64,000 nt of DNA from Anthracocystis setariae (taxonomy: Eukaryota; Basidiomycota; Ustilaginomycetes; Ustilaginales; Ustilaginaceae), in assembly GCA_928724745.1 (NCBI GenBank), contig CAKMXJ010000037.1, positions 620,001-684,000 of the forward strand, given 5' to 3'. The position numbers and the translations under genes were made by a program. This document shows positions 21,001-30,326 of this stretch, in pieces (within the stretch, counting starts at the first letter, position 1; each line of letters begins with the position of its first letter). The notes beneath the pieces are model-generated. The model worked only from the letters and a program-made list of their open reading frames with translations. It was not told the origin of the DNA and searched no databases.

Positions 21001-22353
21001 GATTACGACGAGACCTTCGCACCCGTCGTGAAGCTTGCGACACTCCGTCTGCTCATGATACTAAGTCTACAGATTGGATTGACTATCTACCAAATGGATG
21101 TCGAGACCGCCTACCTCAATGGTGAAATCGACAAAGATATATACATGCGACCACCGCCTCGTGAACCCGACGCAGATCCTCACACCCCGGGTCTACTTTG
21201 CAAGCTAAACAAGTCATTGTACGGTCTCAAACAAGCTGGTCGTACTTGGTACCAGAAAGCAGACTCGACTTTGCGGGGAATGGGTTTCAAGCGCAGTAAC
21301 CACGATTCCGCACTCTACATCAAAAACCCGACGTCGGGGTCCGAGACTCACCCGCTCGTCCTCACACTTTACGTGGATGACATTCTTATTTTTGCTCGCT
21401 CTAAACCCCTCGCCGAAAGCGTGATGAACGACCTCAGGAAGCACTTCAAGATGACGGGTGGAGAACAGCTTGACTACATTCTAGGTATTCAAGTAAAGCA
21501 ATCGTCGGACTCCATACACTTGTCCCAAACCAGCTACATCCGACGACTACTTCTCACCTACGGCCTCGAGTCAGCTAACATCGTACACACTCCGCTCAAC
21601 CCGAGTGCCAACATAGCAGAAGGGGACCTCCTCTCCTCATCAGAACATTCCAAATATAGGAGCATGGTCGGCCAAATCCTCTACATTGCGACATGCACGC
21701 GGCCAGACATCAGCTACGCTGTACAGAGACTCAGCCGCGAACTTGCAAATCCGCATTCCAATGCTATGGTTCAAGCGAAGCATCTGCTACGTTACCTCAA
21801 GGGAACAGAAACCCACGGTCTGGAGTATAAACCCGCCGTCGGGTTTCCAACTCACGATGTGAACCTTGATTTCGGATCCCTATTTCAGACATTCACCGAC
21901 GCAGACCACGCGGGGGACACGCTGACTTCGAGATCAACGTCGGGAATTGTTAATACGGTCAACACTATGCCATACAGCTGGATTTCTAAGCTACAGTCCA
22001 TCATCACGGACTCTACGACGTACGCTGAATACGTAGCTATGGCTGAAGCAGCAAAGGAAATTACGTGGTGTCGATGGCTGGTCGAAGAACTCGGCCTGAA
22101 AGTCAAGAACCCGACGCAACTTATGGTGGATAACCGCGCGGCCATCGAACTCGCCAAAGAGCCCAAGTTCCACAACCGCACCAAGCACTTTCGCCTCAAA
22201 TATCACATTACCCGATCATACCAAGCAGAAGGATTACTGATCGTGAAGCCAGTCTCAACAACGAACCAACTGGCTGACATTCTCACTAAGGCATTGGAAA
22301 AGAACAAAGTTCAAGTCAACCGCGAGAATCTCCACATACTTCCCACGAATTAG
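18046..22353 (+). CDS. Copia A Gag-Pol polyprotein
   Basis: 1435 residues in one frame, as in copia elements that do not frameshift. Order: Gag capsid region (about 60-280, with WKDQCIDILMQKG), CCHC knuckle CFNCQEKGHYANKC (322-335), aspartic protease LMDSGAS (Asp376), integrase HHCC zinc region (HKRLGHPG) and DDE core (HTDVVGP, RSDNGGEY, EQNGVAERMNRT), reverse transcriptase with YVDD at 1109-1112, and RNase H starting FTDADHAGD (about 1283). Several inter-domain linkers contain the in-frame palindrome AACCCGACGTCGGGTT, read as NPTSG or KPDVGF. No stop or frameshift is seen. Residue 1434-1435 are ...TN before TAG. The start is fixed by the primer-binding-site ATG, shared by all three copia ORFs here (MSPxPxGNS). 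Confidence 0.95.
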   Translation: MSPKPAGNSNDIYLNTRSRSRVDSITGEHENPERNLPNPTTGSEYTEEIMQSIDGVPHNSPGLPKLTQARDYYQWKDQCIDILMQKGARIYGIIKGTLPRPEASDPKHGEWINANFTACGMLRSSLSSEIKHTIADLEDAHTIWKTLEERFAKAMKWQLEEMETELNSLKQDRRTIDGFVSRITELSDQLTMAGITISFNKKYSVLMKGLRKEYDNIRAQIEETYRARRETSEMIVRRGDNEVETLVVESAVINEKVELDNIVTRLRSEELRLGINVQGMHQRTRVGSSAYYAGQENKRKGQRNPKRNPKTKPKTPIEKITCFNCQEKGHYANKCPKPKNPTSGSQPNTKTGEPGRDNVYSASEFTHPRSTMWLMDSGASRHICCNKTLFRDLKLGVTMRPIWVANEVPVKIEGLGTVDLEVNIGRGKTNKITLSNVAYIPSFGVNLLSTGVMRKKVEIVTNDRETIARTTDGRITCRGVHIGPLTYVDQVGTDFAGMAAEHEANTTNWHKRLGHPGQARLEEIAKVVPQVTLNPRTPAKCETCQIGKSHKQPFSRNPTSGSTKPLELVHTDVVGPMPDETPQGHRYAVTFIDDFSRFTVAFLLTRKSEVYGHFLEYKTTMEKQTGQSIKRIRSDNGGEYTSKELTELLRGNGIIHEHTAPYTPEQNGVAERMNRTLFDLARCMMIQSSSPYHMWGDAFLHAVYLNNRFPTKGAGMKIPIQLLRSITPDFSLARTFGCAAWAHVPEERRDKLEPRALACVYVGIAAGTKAFKLYNVAKDRYITTVHATFDEGTFPFSYDTESSVRFAKPDVGFANPPRIDTTTKEINIPPQSNDQNTELRQETRENFTSWPYLTPEERAAGIQTPPGSPPSSPRLDALAALEETDGVENPTSGLDDSDPIGLLDDEPRTITQAFRRPDWELWKQAVNRELASHKNNNTWNLVTPPKDANVIGSRWVFKIKRKSDGTIDKYKARLVAQGFAQKHGIDYDETFAPVVKLATLRLLMILSLQIGLTIYQMDVETAYLNGEIDKDIYMRPPPREPDADPHTPGLLCKLNKSLYGLKQAGRTWYQKADSTLRGMGFKRSNHDSALYIKNPTSGSETHPLVLTLYVDDILIFARSKPLAESVMNDLRKHFKMTGGEQLDYILGIQVKQSSDSIHLSQTSYIRRLLLTYGLESANIVHTPLNPSANIAEGDLLSSSEHSKYRSMVGQILYIATCTRPDISYAVQRLSRELANPHSNAMVQAKHLLRYLKGTETHGLEYKPAVGFPTHDVNLDFGSLFQTFTDADHAGDTLTSRSTSGIVNTVNTMPYSWISKLQSIITDSTTYAEYVAMAEAAKEITWCRWLVEELGLKVKNPTQLMVDNRAAIELAKEPKFHNRTKHFRLKYHITRSYQAEGLLIVKPVSTTNQLADILTKALEKNKVQVNRENLHILPTN

Positions 22354-22372
22354 GAAAACCCGACGACGGGTT
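18157..22372. repeat. Dispersed family-A palindromes in copia A coding region
   Basis: Copies of AACCCGACGTCGGGTT or one to three changes from it at 18157, 19063, 19714, 20468, 20710, 21325, 21829 and 22357 (starts). Seven lie in frame in Gag-Pol linkers and one just after the stop. More occur in the LTRs (17304, 17919) and near 22579. Confidence 0.85.
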
Positions 22373-22950
22373 TCTCCTTTCATCAATTAATCATCAAGAT
22401 CCGTATATGCACACCCACAACCCGACGCGCTTTCCCTGAAGAAAAAAAAAAAAAAACATCAAAAACAACACAAAATACTTGAACAAGACCAACACAGAAA
22501 ATAATAATAAAAGCCAACAAAATAACTGGACCCTGCATGAACACGCGACCCAAGATACAGTAACACCCTTCGGATCACAGAACCCGACGTCGGGATTCTA
22601 CATTCAGCACGAAACCTCGAAACTCAAGACAGGATAACCAAAACTACAAATAAATTACCGCTAACACCACAGTCACTTATATGTCACATTGCGCAATCAC
22701 ATCCACCGAGATGAAACGCGGCGCATCCGACAGCACTCTCTATCGGGTCATAAGACCCGACGTCTGGCCCTCACTACATGCTGCGCCACTTGCGGAACGA
22801 TCCGAACAAAGCGTTACAATACAACGGGCTTGGATAGAGGCGCGGATCAAAGAAAGAACCCTCAGCACGCCTCCTCACACACTCCACCCTCATACCTCTC
22901 TCACTACCACCGCTACCAACACCAACTCGACCAAAACGCAGCAAGAAACA
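22354..22950 (+). other. Inter-ORF region of copia A
   Basis: Holds AACCCGACGACGGGTT at 22357-22372 and AACCCGACGTCGGGAT near 22579, an A14 run near 22442, and a stretch 22681-22950 that stays open in the frame of ORF2. That stretch is well conserved with copia C over its first 30 codons (MSHCAITSTEMKRGASD) and then diverges before MGKRLS, so it might be coding or hold a promoter for ORF2. Confidence 0.5.
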
Positions 22951-24294
22951 ATGGGCAAAAGACTCTCTAAAGCCAAACGAGATGCTCTGGCCAAGGCCAC
23001 GGAGGCCAGACGCAAGAGGAACGCCAACGCCTACGACGTTAGCAACACCAATTCTACTGCCGTCGCCAACGTCGACACCAATTCGAACGATGCCGACACC
23101 GATGCCTCCCCTCTAGAGGGTCAAGTAGAGGCAATGGAACTCGACGACGAACAGCCCTCTCTGCCAGCAAGCGAGAGCTGCCTTTCCCTCAACATCTTGC
23201 CCCCTGTCAGCAACGACATGGCCGTGGACGACACTCGGAGCAGTCTTGACAGCAGTCAACAACCTGCCAGCCCTCAACCACAGCCCTCTGCCACAAGCGG
23301 CATGGCTCTCTCAACCGAAGAGCCGGCGAGCTCCAACGCCATCATCGCCGATAGGGAAGGCGGTGATATTAACTCCACGACGACCGCGCTCCCCAAAGCC
23401 GGTCACAATCTTCGCCTCCGCAGCCGTCCACTTCCTGCGTTGAGGCCGACCACTTCAACCACCGAGGAAAGAAGCCTCTTCCTCCAATCCGACGACTCCC
23501 TCGCCGACGGCGACTACGAGGACGATCCAACCTTCCGACACGGCGACGAGGACCAAGACAAAGGACGAGGAACGAGCACACGCGCTTGTGTCACCAACGC
23601 CCCCGTCCGGGCCATCGAACTCGTTGAGGCGACCATGGTCCCTCATCGCCAACGAGTTGTCGGCGCCGCCGCCATCGCGGTCGCGGCCTCAGAAGCAAAC
23701 TTCGAGGCCGACGAAGTACAACCCGCCGGTGGATCTATGGAACACCCCCTCCCCTCGCACCTGGCATGGTCGGGGGCTCTCACTCCGGGGGTTCCATTGT
23801 CAAAACAAAAGCGCTTCGTGGTCCCAGCCGGCGTAGTGCTCAATTTACGACGACACTTCGCTCGGCTGGACGAACCTCACCACCCCGACCTCGTGGTCAT
23901 GGAACCAGGCTGCCGAGAGTGCCAACTCATCGGAGTGCACTGCTCATTCGGCGCCGGTGTGAACCATCAAGGGAAGAAACGAGACCCCGCCCGCGGGTCT
24001 TGTGATCACTGTATGATCATCTCGAAGCCCTGCCGAGGGTTGGGGTACGAGGGCAAGAAAACGCAAAAGATTGCCCTCGTCGACAGTCTCCGTGGCAAGC
24101 TCTCCGAAGCCAAGGAGATCTGCATCGACACACTCGTTGCCTCCCGTACAGGGAAACCACCTCCAAAGAAGTGGGATCCCTCGTACTTCATCAAGATCCT
24201 GGGCCAAATCGAAGAGTTTGTCGATAAGCGTGAGGCACCCGGCCCGCGCAATAGGTTTGCTCAAGCATCCGGCTCTGGTACCTCGGGTCCTTAA
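22951..24294 (+). CDS. Copia A accessory ORF2, Zn2Cys6-like cysteine cluster protein
   Basis: 447 residues from MGKRLSKAKRDALAKATEAR. I chose this ATG because copia B has the matching MARLSAKQRASLKKATEAR start; an earlier in-frame ATG at 22681 would add 90 residues. Residues about 1-30 are basic, about 30-250 Ser/Thr/Asp-rich and probably disordered. A conserved block (QPAGG...HPLPxHLAWSG...RFVVPAGVVL, about 250-295) precedes six cysteines: C321-x2-C324-x6-C331-x19-C351-x2-C354-x6-C361. That spacing equals a fungal Zn2Cys6 cluster apart from a longer central linker. A helical tail follows (about 375-430). Copia elements normally have no such gene. Possible roles are DNA binding or regulation; an RNA-binding or envelope role is less likely, as there is no signal peptide or membrane span. 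Function is unknown. Confidence 0.75.
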   Translation: MGKRLSKAKRDALAKATEARRKRNANAYDVSNTNSTAVANVDTNSNDADTDASPLEGQVEAMELDDEQPSLPASESCLSLNILPPVSNDMAVDDTRSSLDSSQQPASPQPQPSATSGMALSTEEPASSNAIIADREGGDINSTTTALPKAGHNLRLRSRPLPALRPTTSTTEERSLFLQSDDSLADGDYEDDPTFRHGDEDQDKGRGTSTRACVTNAPVRAIELVEATMVPHRQRVVGAAAIAVAASEANFEADEVQPAGGSMEHPLPSHLAWSGALTPGVPLSKQKRFVVPAGVVLNLRRHFARLDEPHHPDLVVMEPGCRECQLIGVHCSFGAGVNHQGKKRDPARGSCDHCMIISKPCRGLGYEGKKTQKIALVDSLRGKLSEAKEICIDTLVASRTGKPPPKKWDPSYFIKILGQIEEFVDKREAPGPRNRFAQASGSGTSGP

Positions 24295-24373
24295 GATCCG
24301 TTGCAAATTCCATTACTCCGTTGCAAAATAGTTGACTGTGCCTGATGTTTGTGAAGTGTTCGACGCGGGGGAC

Positions 24374-25173
24374 TGTTGGAACGCAGAGTTCCATACTTTG
24401 TCTCTCACTAAGAACATTTCACCGTCGGGACACAAAACCCGACGTCGGGTTTTATGACCCGAGTGCGGGTTTATACTCTTAGCCGGATTTGGACAACCAC
24501 GACACTTTTCGTGAGAAACCACCCGAAACCCACATATGCGCCCAAGACACACGATTCAAGACAGGAGGTTCGAGACATCGTGTCAAGACCCGCGGTCGGG
24601 TTTTGAGATTCCGGATGCGTCACCTAGGAGAACCCAGAAGTACTCTACCCGACCAAAGTACACACTACACGAAAGCGAGAAAACATCAAACGACCGAACT
24701 AGGAGTTCATGCCGTGGATACGGTAGCATTCATCAAGGGACGCCCAGTACGAATGCTGGGAAGCATCTCCTAGTATGTCTCAACGTGTATATAAGTGCTC
24801 CCTCGTCATGACCCGTCAGCGCTCTTGGAATACATCGAATCTTTCCCCAATTTACTCTTACCATACCTTCTCTCCGACAACTCGTCGAGTAGTCATCAAA
24901 GTACTTATAGTATTTATTGTTCAAGCTTCCTACCTCTGCGAAGACGACGTGAGCGTACGAAACCCGACGTGGATCTTTGGAATAACAACAAAGATAACGT
25001 TCGGATATCCTAAGACTTCCGGGATTCTAACAAAACCCGCAGTTTGTCAGAACCCGACGTCGGGATTGATCACCCGACGCCTACTTCCGTAAGTCGCGCT
25101 CAAAAGCCATAATTAACTACTTATTCTTGGCTTTGCCGTAAGGCCGCCATTTCTCATTTGCTATTCTTTCACA
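24374..25173 (+). repeat. 3' LTR of copia A
   Basis: 800 bp. By eye it differs from the 5' LTR at three sites only (near 24399, 24653 and 24709), each a CpG in the 5' copy changed to TG or CA. Confidence 0.95.
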
Positions 25174-25215
25174 ATATGTTGACCTCCCGGTCACCGGAAT
25201 TCGCGCTCTTTGGCT

Positions 25216-26141
25216 TGTTGGAGCCCGGGGTTCCAAAAGTCATCTCGCACTCAGAGTATCTTGCTCAACAGAGCACCAAATACGCAAGCTTGCATGTTTC
25301 TGTTCAACAACTCAAGATAAGAACCCACAAGGCACGTGCATGTGCGTTAAGGAGGAACAAACTTTAATAATTTCCCAAATATCAAGGGGTAGACCCTCAA
25401 AACACGCTGTTACTGAACAGCCAAGCAATCTGGTGACCATACACGTGAGCTCACGTATTTGACAGCAACACTCCCCTTGATCCCTCACCCATCATCACAG
25501 ACTTGAGGTACAATGGAGGTCATCTTCCGTGACGACAATGGGTAACCCTCAGAATCAAGGGTGAACCCCATTTACGGACCACATTGATCCCAACCAATCA
25601 GAAGAAGGACAACAAACAAGACATACGGTGATGTCCTCAACGAGGAGGAAAGACACGCAAGGATTGCGTGTTTAGCAACAAACACTTGTCAGTCATGGGA
25701 CCTTCTGGAGTAAGGCTATAGCAACAATGGTTGTCACTTAGCCATATACATTTGCTCATGCCATATGTATATATAGAGGTTGCATTCTACTGTGTGGTAA
25801 TCGGAAATCTATCAAATCATCAACCAACAAAGTGTGTTCCTAACATACAACCAAGCACACCAACACGCAGGCTTGCATGTTTGTCTTTCACGTAATAATC
25901 CACCAAGCTTCCTAACCTGCAGCGCCCACCAGGACAAGTGTTGTTATTCTCAGTCTACTTGTGCAGGCTTTGCCGCCAAAGAAGATTAACAACCACTTAG
26001 TGATTACAAACACATCTTCAAGGTCATAACTTGAAGTAAACCAAGGATTGTGGTAAACACGCGGCCTTGCGTGTTCACAATCAAACTCAGACGTCTGCTC
26101 ACCAGGCAATAGTGATCAGACAAACTGTAGATTCTAATACA
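25216..26141 (+). repeat. Solo or residual family-D LTR
   Basis: About 926 bp, TGTTGGAGCC...CTAATACA, colinear with the solo LTR at 49675-50588. TATATATAG at 25768-25776 is its promoter. It has five decayed copies of the ACGC-N6-GCGT palindrome. No target duplication is visible (TGGCT before, GCTGA after), so one flank has been rearranged. The 42 bases between copia A and this LTR match nothing I recognise. Confidence 0.8.
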
Positions 26142-26409
26142 GCTGACACCAGGTGACCCAGTCACCAAGCTCCGTCACCGGATATACAGGATGATATCGG
26201 CCAATAGCAGAGAGACAGGGAAACTCAATTATATCTTCATGTTAACAGGCCTCCATTCTCACGCTCTTTTTGCAATACAAGAAGAAGTATAGCACAGAAT
26301 ATCAGAATCCATCTTGTGAGTGTGTGCTGTGGCAAATGCAACCTAGAGGACTACCATCATCTCCGCCTCCTTTATTGTCTGTATAAGCTAAGCACCAGCG
26401 TTTGCTACT
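26142..26409. other. Spacer before the Crypton gene
   Basis: No coding signal. It is AT-richer than the host genes and probably the upstream end of the Crypton element; the element's short terminal repeats could not be identified. Confidence 0.4.
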
Positions 26410-27183
26410 ATGCCGCCTTCAATTTGCCAGCGTTACACCATCCAAAGCTACGAGCTGTCTTGCGCACCAAGTGCCGCAATGCAGAGCGCCTTGAACAAAA
26501 TTGCTGCCAAGCATTGCGAGGTCCGTCCGTACAACACAGGACGCTCATACAGCCAACATCAACAAGAGTGGTTCAAGTGGTGTGATGAGCAGAGCGGCGG
26601 CAAATTTGACGGCCACAAGAGGCGAGTTAAGCAAGTCTTGTAGACAGTTGATGACGTATTGCAATGCCTAAAGCCCTATTCTACATCGTCTTAATTGCAG
26701 ATACACCGTTTCCCCGTCCAAGACAGCTTTCTTTGTGGAAGAATACGTACTGAAGAAGCCACGGCTGCGCAGGCCATCCAAGAAGGCAAAGACATCATCT
26801 CATGGTAATGACATGACCTCACCAGTGTTCTCCATTCCTGCTGCGAGTTTGCCTGTGTCCGCCGATAGCACTTACAATACAGTTCTGTCAACCGTTTACC
26901 CCGCCAAACTTGTTGATGAGCAGGAAGGACAGGTTAATGAAGAAAAAGCTCAAGACAACACTGCAGACAACGGGCTCGCCTTAAACACAGTCAAGGCATA
27001 CATAACCGCCATCATTGATCTGTACCATCTACAAAGGTTACAAGGCATCAACAATCACAATCATCCTTGCAAAGGCAAGCTCAAGTATCTGCTCCAGATC
27101 TGACACCTGCAACAAGGCAAGAAGCACAAGGCAATGTACAAGGATTGTGGCGACGGCACTCTGCTTGATGGCATCTCTCACAA

Positions 27184-27391
27184 TGTCATAACCAAGTTAA
27201 GGTTAAGGTTCTGACGTGCAGTGAGCTTGAGCTAAAGTGAGTGATCGATGTCATTTCAATGGAGGCAGTGTGAGTGAGACAAGATTCACAGGGAAAGCGG
27301 AACCAGCAAAAATAGGAGTTAGCCCAATACTGCAAATCGGGCTTGGATTGGCGATCTGGGAAGCGTAATAGGAATGAGACGTCTCATGACA
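27184..27391 (-). repeat. LTR of element H (3' copy)
   Basis: 208 bp, near-identical to 28633-28840. Confidence 0.9.
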
Positions 27392-27520
27392 TTCCCCCCG
27401 CAAAAAAGAGAGCACTCGGACGAGACAAGGAGTGCAAAAAAGTCAGAAACCGGAAAGAAGGATCTCGGAAATGCGGAAATTGGGAAAAAAGGAACTCGGA
27501 TGAACGGAAATTGGAGGAAA

Positions 27521-28492
27521 TTAAGGTGGAGGTTTGTGCACAGACCTCCAAGGTTCCTGTAAAGCACGGAGTTCTTGCAGGAAACCGGAAATTGAGGAAA
27601 CTTCCTGGTACCGTGCAAGAAGCTTGAGTGAATTGGGAAGTCCAAGCCAGATATTGTGGATTGTGTCCCAATCATCATGTGAGTGGTACGCGGCGCGTAA
27701 CAGTGACAGTTTTGCGTAAAAGTAGCACATGATGTCCTCCGTGTGAGGCTGCCATTTCTGCAGTTTGGCGGTCCGACGGGCGACCGAGATATCTGTTCCA
27801 AAAGCGTCGTTGAGCATAATTTGCCAGATTGGCCAAGATTGGCTGAGATCTCACCAATCACAATTGGTGATCAAGCTGTACCAGTGCTGAGCCGTCTTAG
27901 TGAGGCAGAGAGGCAGCTGACTAAGCATTACAGCGACAAAGGAAGGTTTGTGATTCTGAGAATCCAGCAGAGATTCAACTCGTGCGAGAAAGAACTGGAC
28001 TGCATTGCTGGAACCGTCAAAGCAACCAATATTGTCCGGCAACAGGCGGATTTGGTGGTGGGACGGCTTTGGATTGGTGGGGCTGACAGCTGCAGAAGCT
28101 GGAAGGTTAGAGTCTTTGGCGTCATCAGAGTTTGCAGCGTTCTTGGACAGCTTGGAAACGTCAGAAGTAAGGTTTTTGGGTTTGACATTGGCGTTCTTGG
28201 GCGCAGAAGCTTCATTTGATGTCACTAGAAGCTTCAGAAGCTGAGAGAGTGTGTCATTTGTGACCTGTTGCGCAAGTTGAAGCCTGTCAAGAGACGCTGT
28301 GACAGCTTGAAGCGAGTCAGCTAGCGCATCAAAACGCTGTGTTTGCTGCTTTTGCATGTCAAGGAGCTGCATGACAACGTCTGGGGCTGGTTCTGACAGC
28401 TGTCCAGGATTGCCTGGCATGTCGTTTTTGGATTCCAGAGGTGGAAGAACTGTTTCCGGAGGCGTAAGGCGTTGATTGCGGCTTTGGGTCAT
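27521..28492 (-). pseudogene. Gypsy-type Gag with premature stop (element H)
   Basis: From MTQSRNQRLTPPE at 28492. A predicted coiled coil (about 40-80, MQLLDMQKQQTQRFDAL) precedes a retrotransposon-gag domain (GCFDGSSNAVQFFLARVE, then after a stop KLQKWQPHTEDIMCYFYAKLSLLR and IWLGLPNSLK). A TGA at 27851-27853 splits the domain in frame; the context TGG-TGA-GAT suggests a former CGA. No protease or polymerase follows. About 323 codons in total. Confidence 0.7.
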
Positions 28493-28632
28493 GTTTGGCA
28501 GCCGTCAAAAAGCGAGTTTGGTGGGCGTGGTGGGACAAAACTCTCGGAGTCCGTGTAGAACATCTTGTGATTGGTTCCAGGAACGTGGTACAGCTGTTGA
28601 GGTGTGTGTCGAACTCCGCCCTCTTGTCACCA

Positions 28633-28840
28633 TGTCATAACCAAGTTAAGGTTAAGGTTCTGACGTGCAGTGAGCTTGAGCTAAAGTGAGTGATCGATGT
28701 CATTTCAATGGAGGCAGTGTGAGTGAGACAAGATTAACAGGGAAAGCGGAACCAGCAAAAATAGGAGTTAGCCCAATACTGCAAATCGGGCTTGGATCGG
28801 CGATCTGGGAAGCGTAATAGGAATGAGACGTCTCATGACA
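28633..28840 (-). repeat. LTR of element H (5' copy)
   Basis: 208 bp, TGTCAT...ATGACA, partner of 27184-27391. Confidence 0.9.
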
Positions 28841-29212
28841 CACAACGAGCAGATTGCCAAGCTGGCAAACGATGGCTTCAAGCGGAACAACAATGAAGGC
28901 ATCCACAATTGACTCATGATGCTTATCTCACACTTTGCGCTTTATTGTGGTGACAACACTTGTGGCATTGAGCTTTGCAACTTGTTTTTGATGGTCCTGG
29001 ACCAAGACAGCGCTCATGGAACTTGTCAAGCTTTGATCATCACAACACGCAATGGAAAGACCAATCAACATGGGCGAGTCAATATGGCGGGTGTGCTAAG
29101 GAACAAGAACGTCAAGATGTGTGCTATTGGCGGCTGTCAGCGGTCGGGCGCCTGGTAATTAGGCCGATCTTGTTTCGAGAGCGGTGCGGTCCTAAGGGGC
29201 TGGGCCGCCGTG

Positions 29213-30326
29213 TGTCACAGGCAGAGAAGCCGAGGCGGCGGAAAGCTGGTTTTTCGGCCGCTCTCGGCTCAAGCGCGGTTGAGAGGGCTACAGTCAACCG
29301 CCCTCGCATTCGGGTGAGGGAAGGTACGTGACCAGCAGTGCGCCGAATTTAGTAGTGGCGTTACTCACGGGGGGCAAAGTTGGAGCGGTGGAAAACACGC
29401 TTCTCGGCCGCTCTCGGAGTGAGTGCGGCTAAGAGAGTCTCTTTCAGCCGTTTTCGCCCATAGCGATCGGATTGCGGCAGTTCGACGGCGCAGAGACGCC
29501 GGATCGCGACAAACGCCATCTCGAGGTGATCAGCAGGTGAGGGACAACATCTCGGACGCTCTCGGAGGCTTGGAGGTGATCAGCTGCTTGTACCACGGCT
29601 AGTACATGTGCACACGCGGGCCGTGCAGCTAGACAATAGGCTAGCGCTGGATCGGTCTTGCCATAGGGGCTTGGAGCTGTCATACTTAATGTCTCCTCAC
29701 CTGGCTCGTAGTGGATGAGCTCCTCATCCACTCTACTTCTTACAACACAGTCTCTAAGCTCAGTATAGCTTCTTAACGTCGTCTTCACGATCATTCAGTT
29801 TCTAGTTCAGTAAGTTGCAATACAAGTAGCATTGCAGCTTCCTCGCGTGCCTCCGTTCAAGTCGGAGAACAGCTAGACCTCGTCGGTACCGGTATCGACA
29901 CCGCAGCGCGTAAACGCTGCCTACAGGCTGACATCGGGACGTCAGGCCCTACGCCGTCGCCGTAACAGCTTGGTGATCACTCCCAGTGTTCACCTAATCA
30001 TCTAAACAGCTTCCTGTCTCGTCAAGAGCGCTCGCGGGACACCAAGCTAACACACCGTAATACCGAGTACGCCGTGCTGCCGCTGAACGGAGCGCCAACA
30101 GCGTCAGTCGGTAATAGGTCGAACGCGGTTGAGAGGCCCACACTCCACCGCCGCCGAGTCGAGTGCGGCCCAGTCGCCTTTATCGGACCGCCGACGTATC
30201 TGCGCAACCCACCTCGTACTTCCCAGTTGCACAGGCGCGTAACCCAAACTCGGCGGCCCAGCCCAACAGGACCGCACCGCTCTCGAAACAAGATCGGCCT
30301 ATTTACCAGGCGCCCGACCGCTGACA
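29213..30326 (+). repeat. 5' LTR of element F2
   Basis: 1114 bp, TG...CA. Contains repeated GCCGCTCTCGG and GCGGTTGAGAG-like motifs, and on its minus strand a 116-codon ORF (29444-29794) that recurs in the other F LTRs. Confidence 0.88.
29444..29794 (-). other. LTR-internal ORF, possibly coding
   Basis: 116 codons (MIVKTTLRSYTELRDC...), identical in translation in the other F2 LTR (31296-31646). The drifted F1 copy (32637-32879, plus strand) keeps the frame for 80 codons with a few substitutions, then has TGA where F2 has CGA. No known domain. It may be non-coding LTR sequence. Confidence 0.25.

Larger units (their letters stand above)
17242..25173 (+). mobile_element. Complete Ty1/copia retrotransposon A with second ORF
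   Basis: 7932 bp. Two 800-bp LTRs (TGTTGG...TCACA) bound it, and a perfect 5-bp target duplication ATATG flanks it (17237-17241 and 25174-25178). A primer-binding site follows the 5' LTR, and a purine-rich GCGGGGGAC precedes the 3' LTR (24365-24373). It encodes an intact 1435-residue Gag-Pol and a second ORF. The two LTRs differ at only three positions by my comparison, so insertion is recent and the copy may be competent. It landed in a family-D LTR fragment. Confidence 0.95.
27184..28840 (-). mobile_element. Short LTR retroelement H with gag remnant only
   Basis: 1657 bp. Two 208-bp LTRs (TGTCAT...ATGACA) and a perfect 5-bp duplication CACAA (27179-27183 and 28841-28845). On the minus strand, TGGTGACAAGAGG follows the upstream LTR (primer-binding-site position) and GCGGGGGGAA precedes the downstream LTR (polypurine tract). 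The 1241-bp interior has only gag sequence, so the element depends on others or is a deletion derivative. It interrupts the Crypton gene. Confidence 0.88.

Noticed and set aside
27743..28219. Plus-strand ORF of 158 codons
   Set aside because: Antisense shadow of the element H gag.
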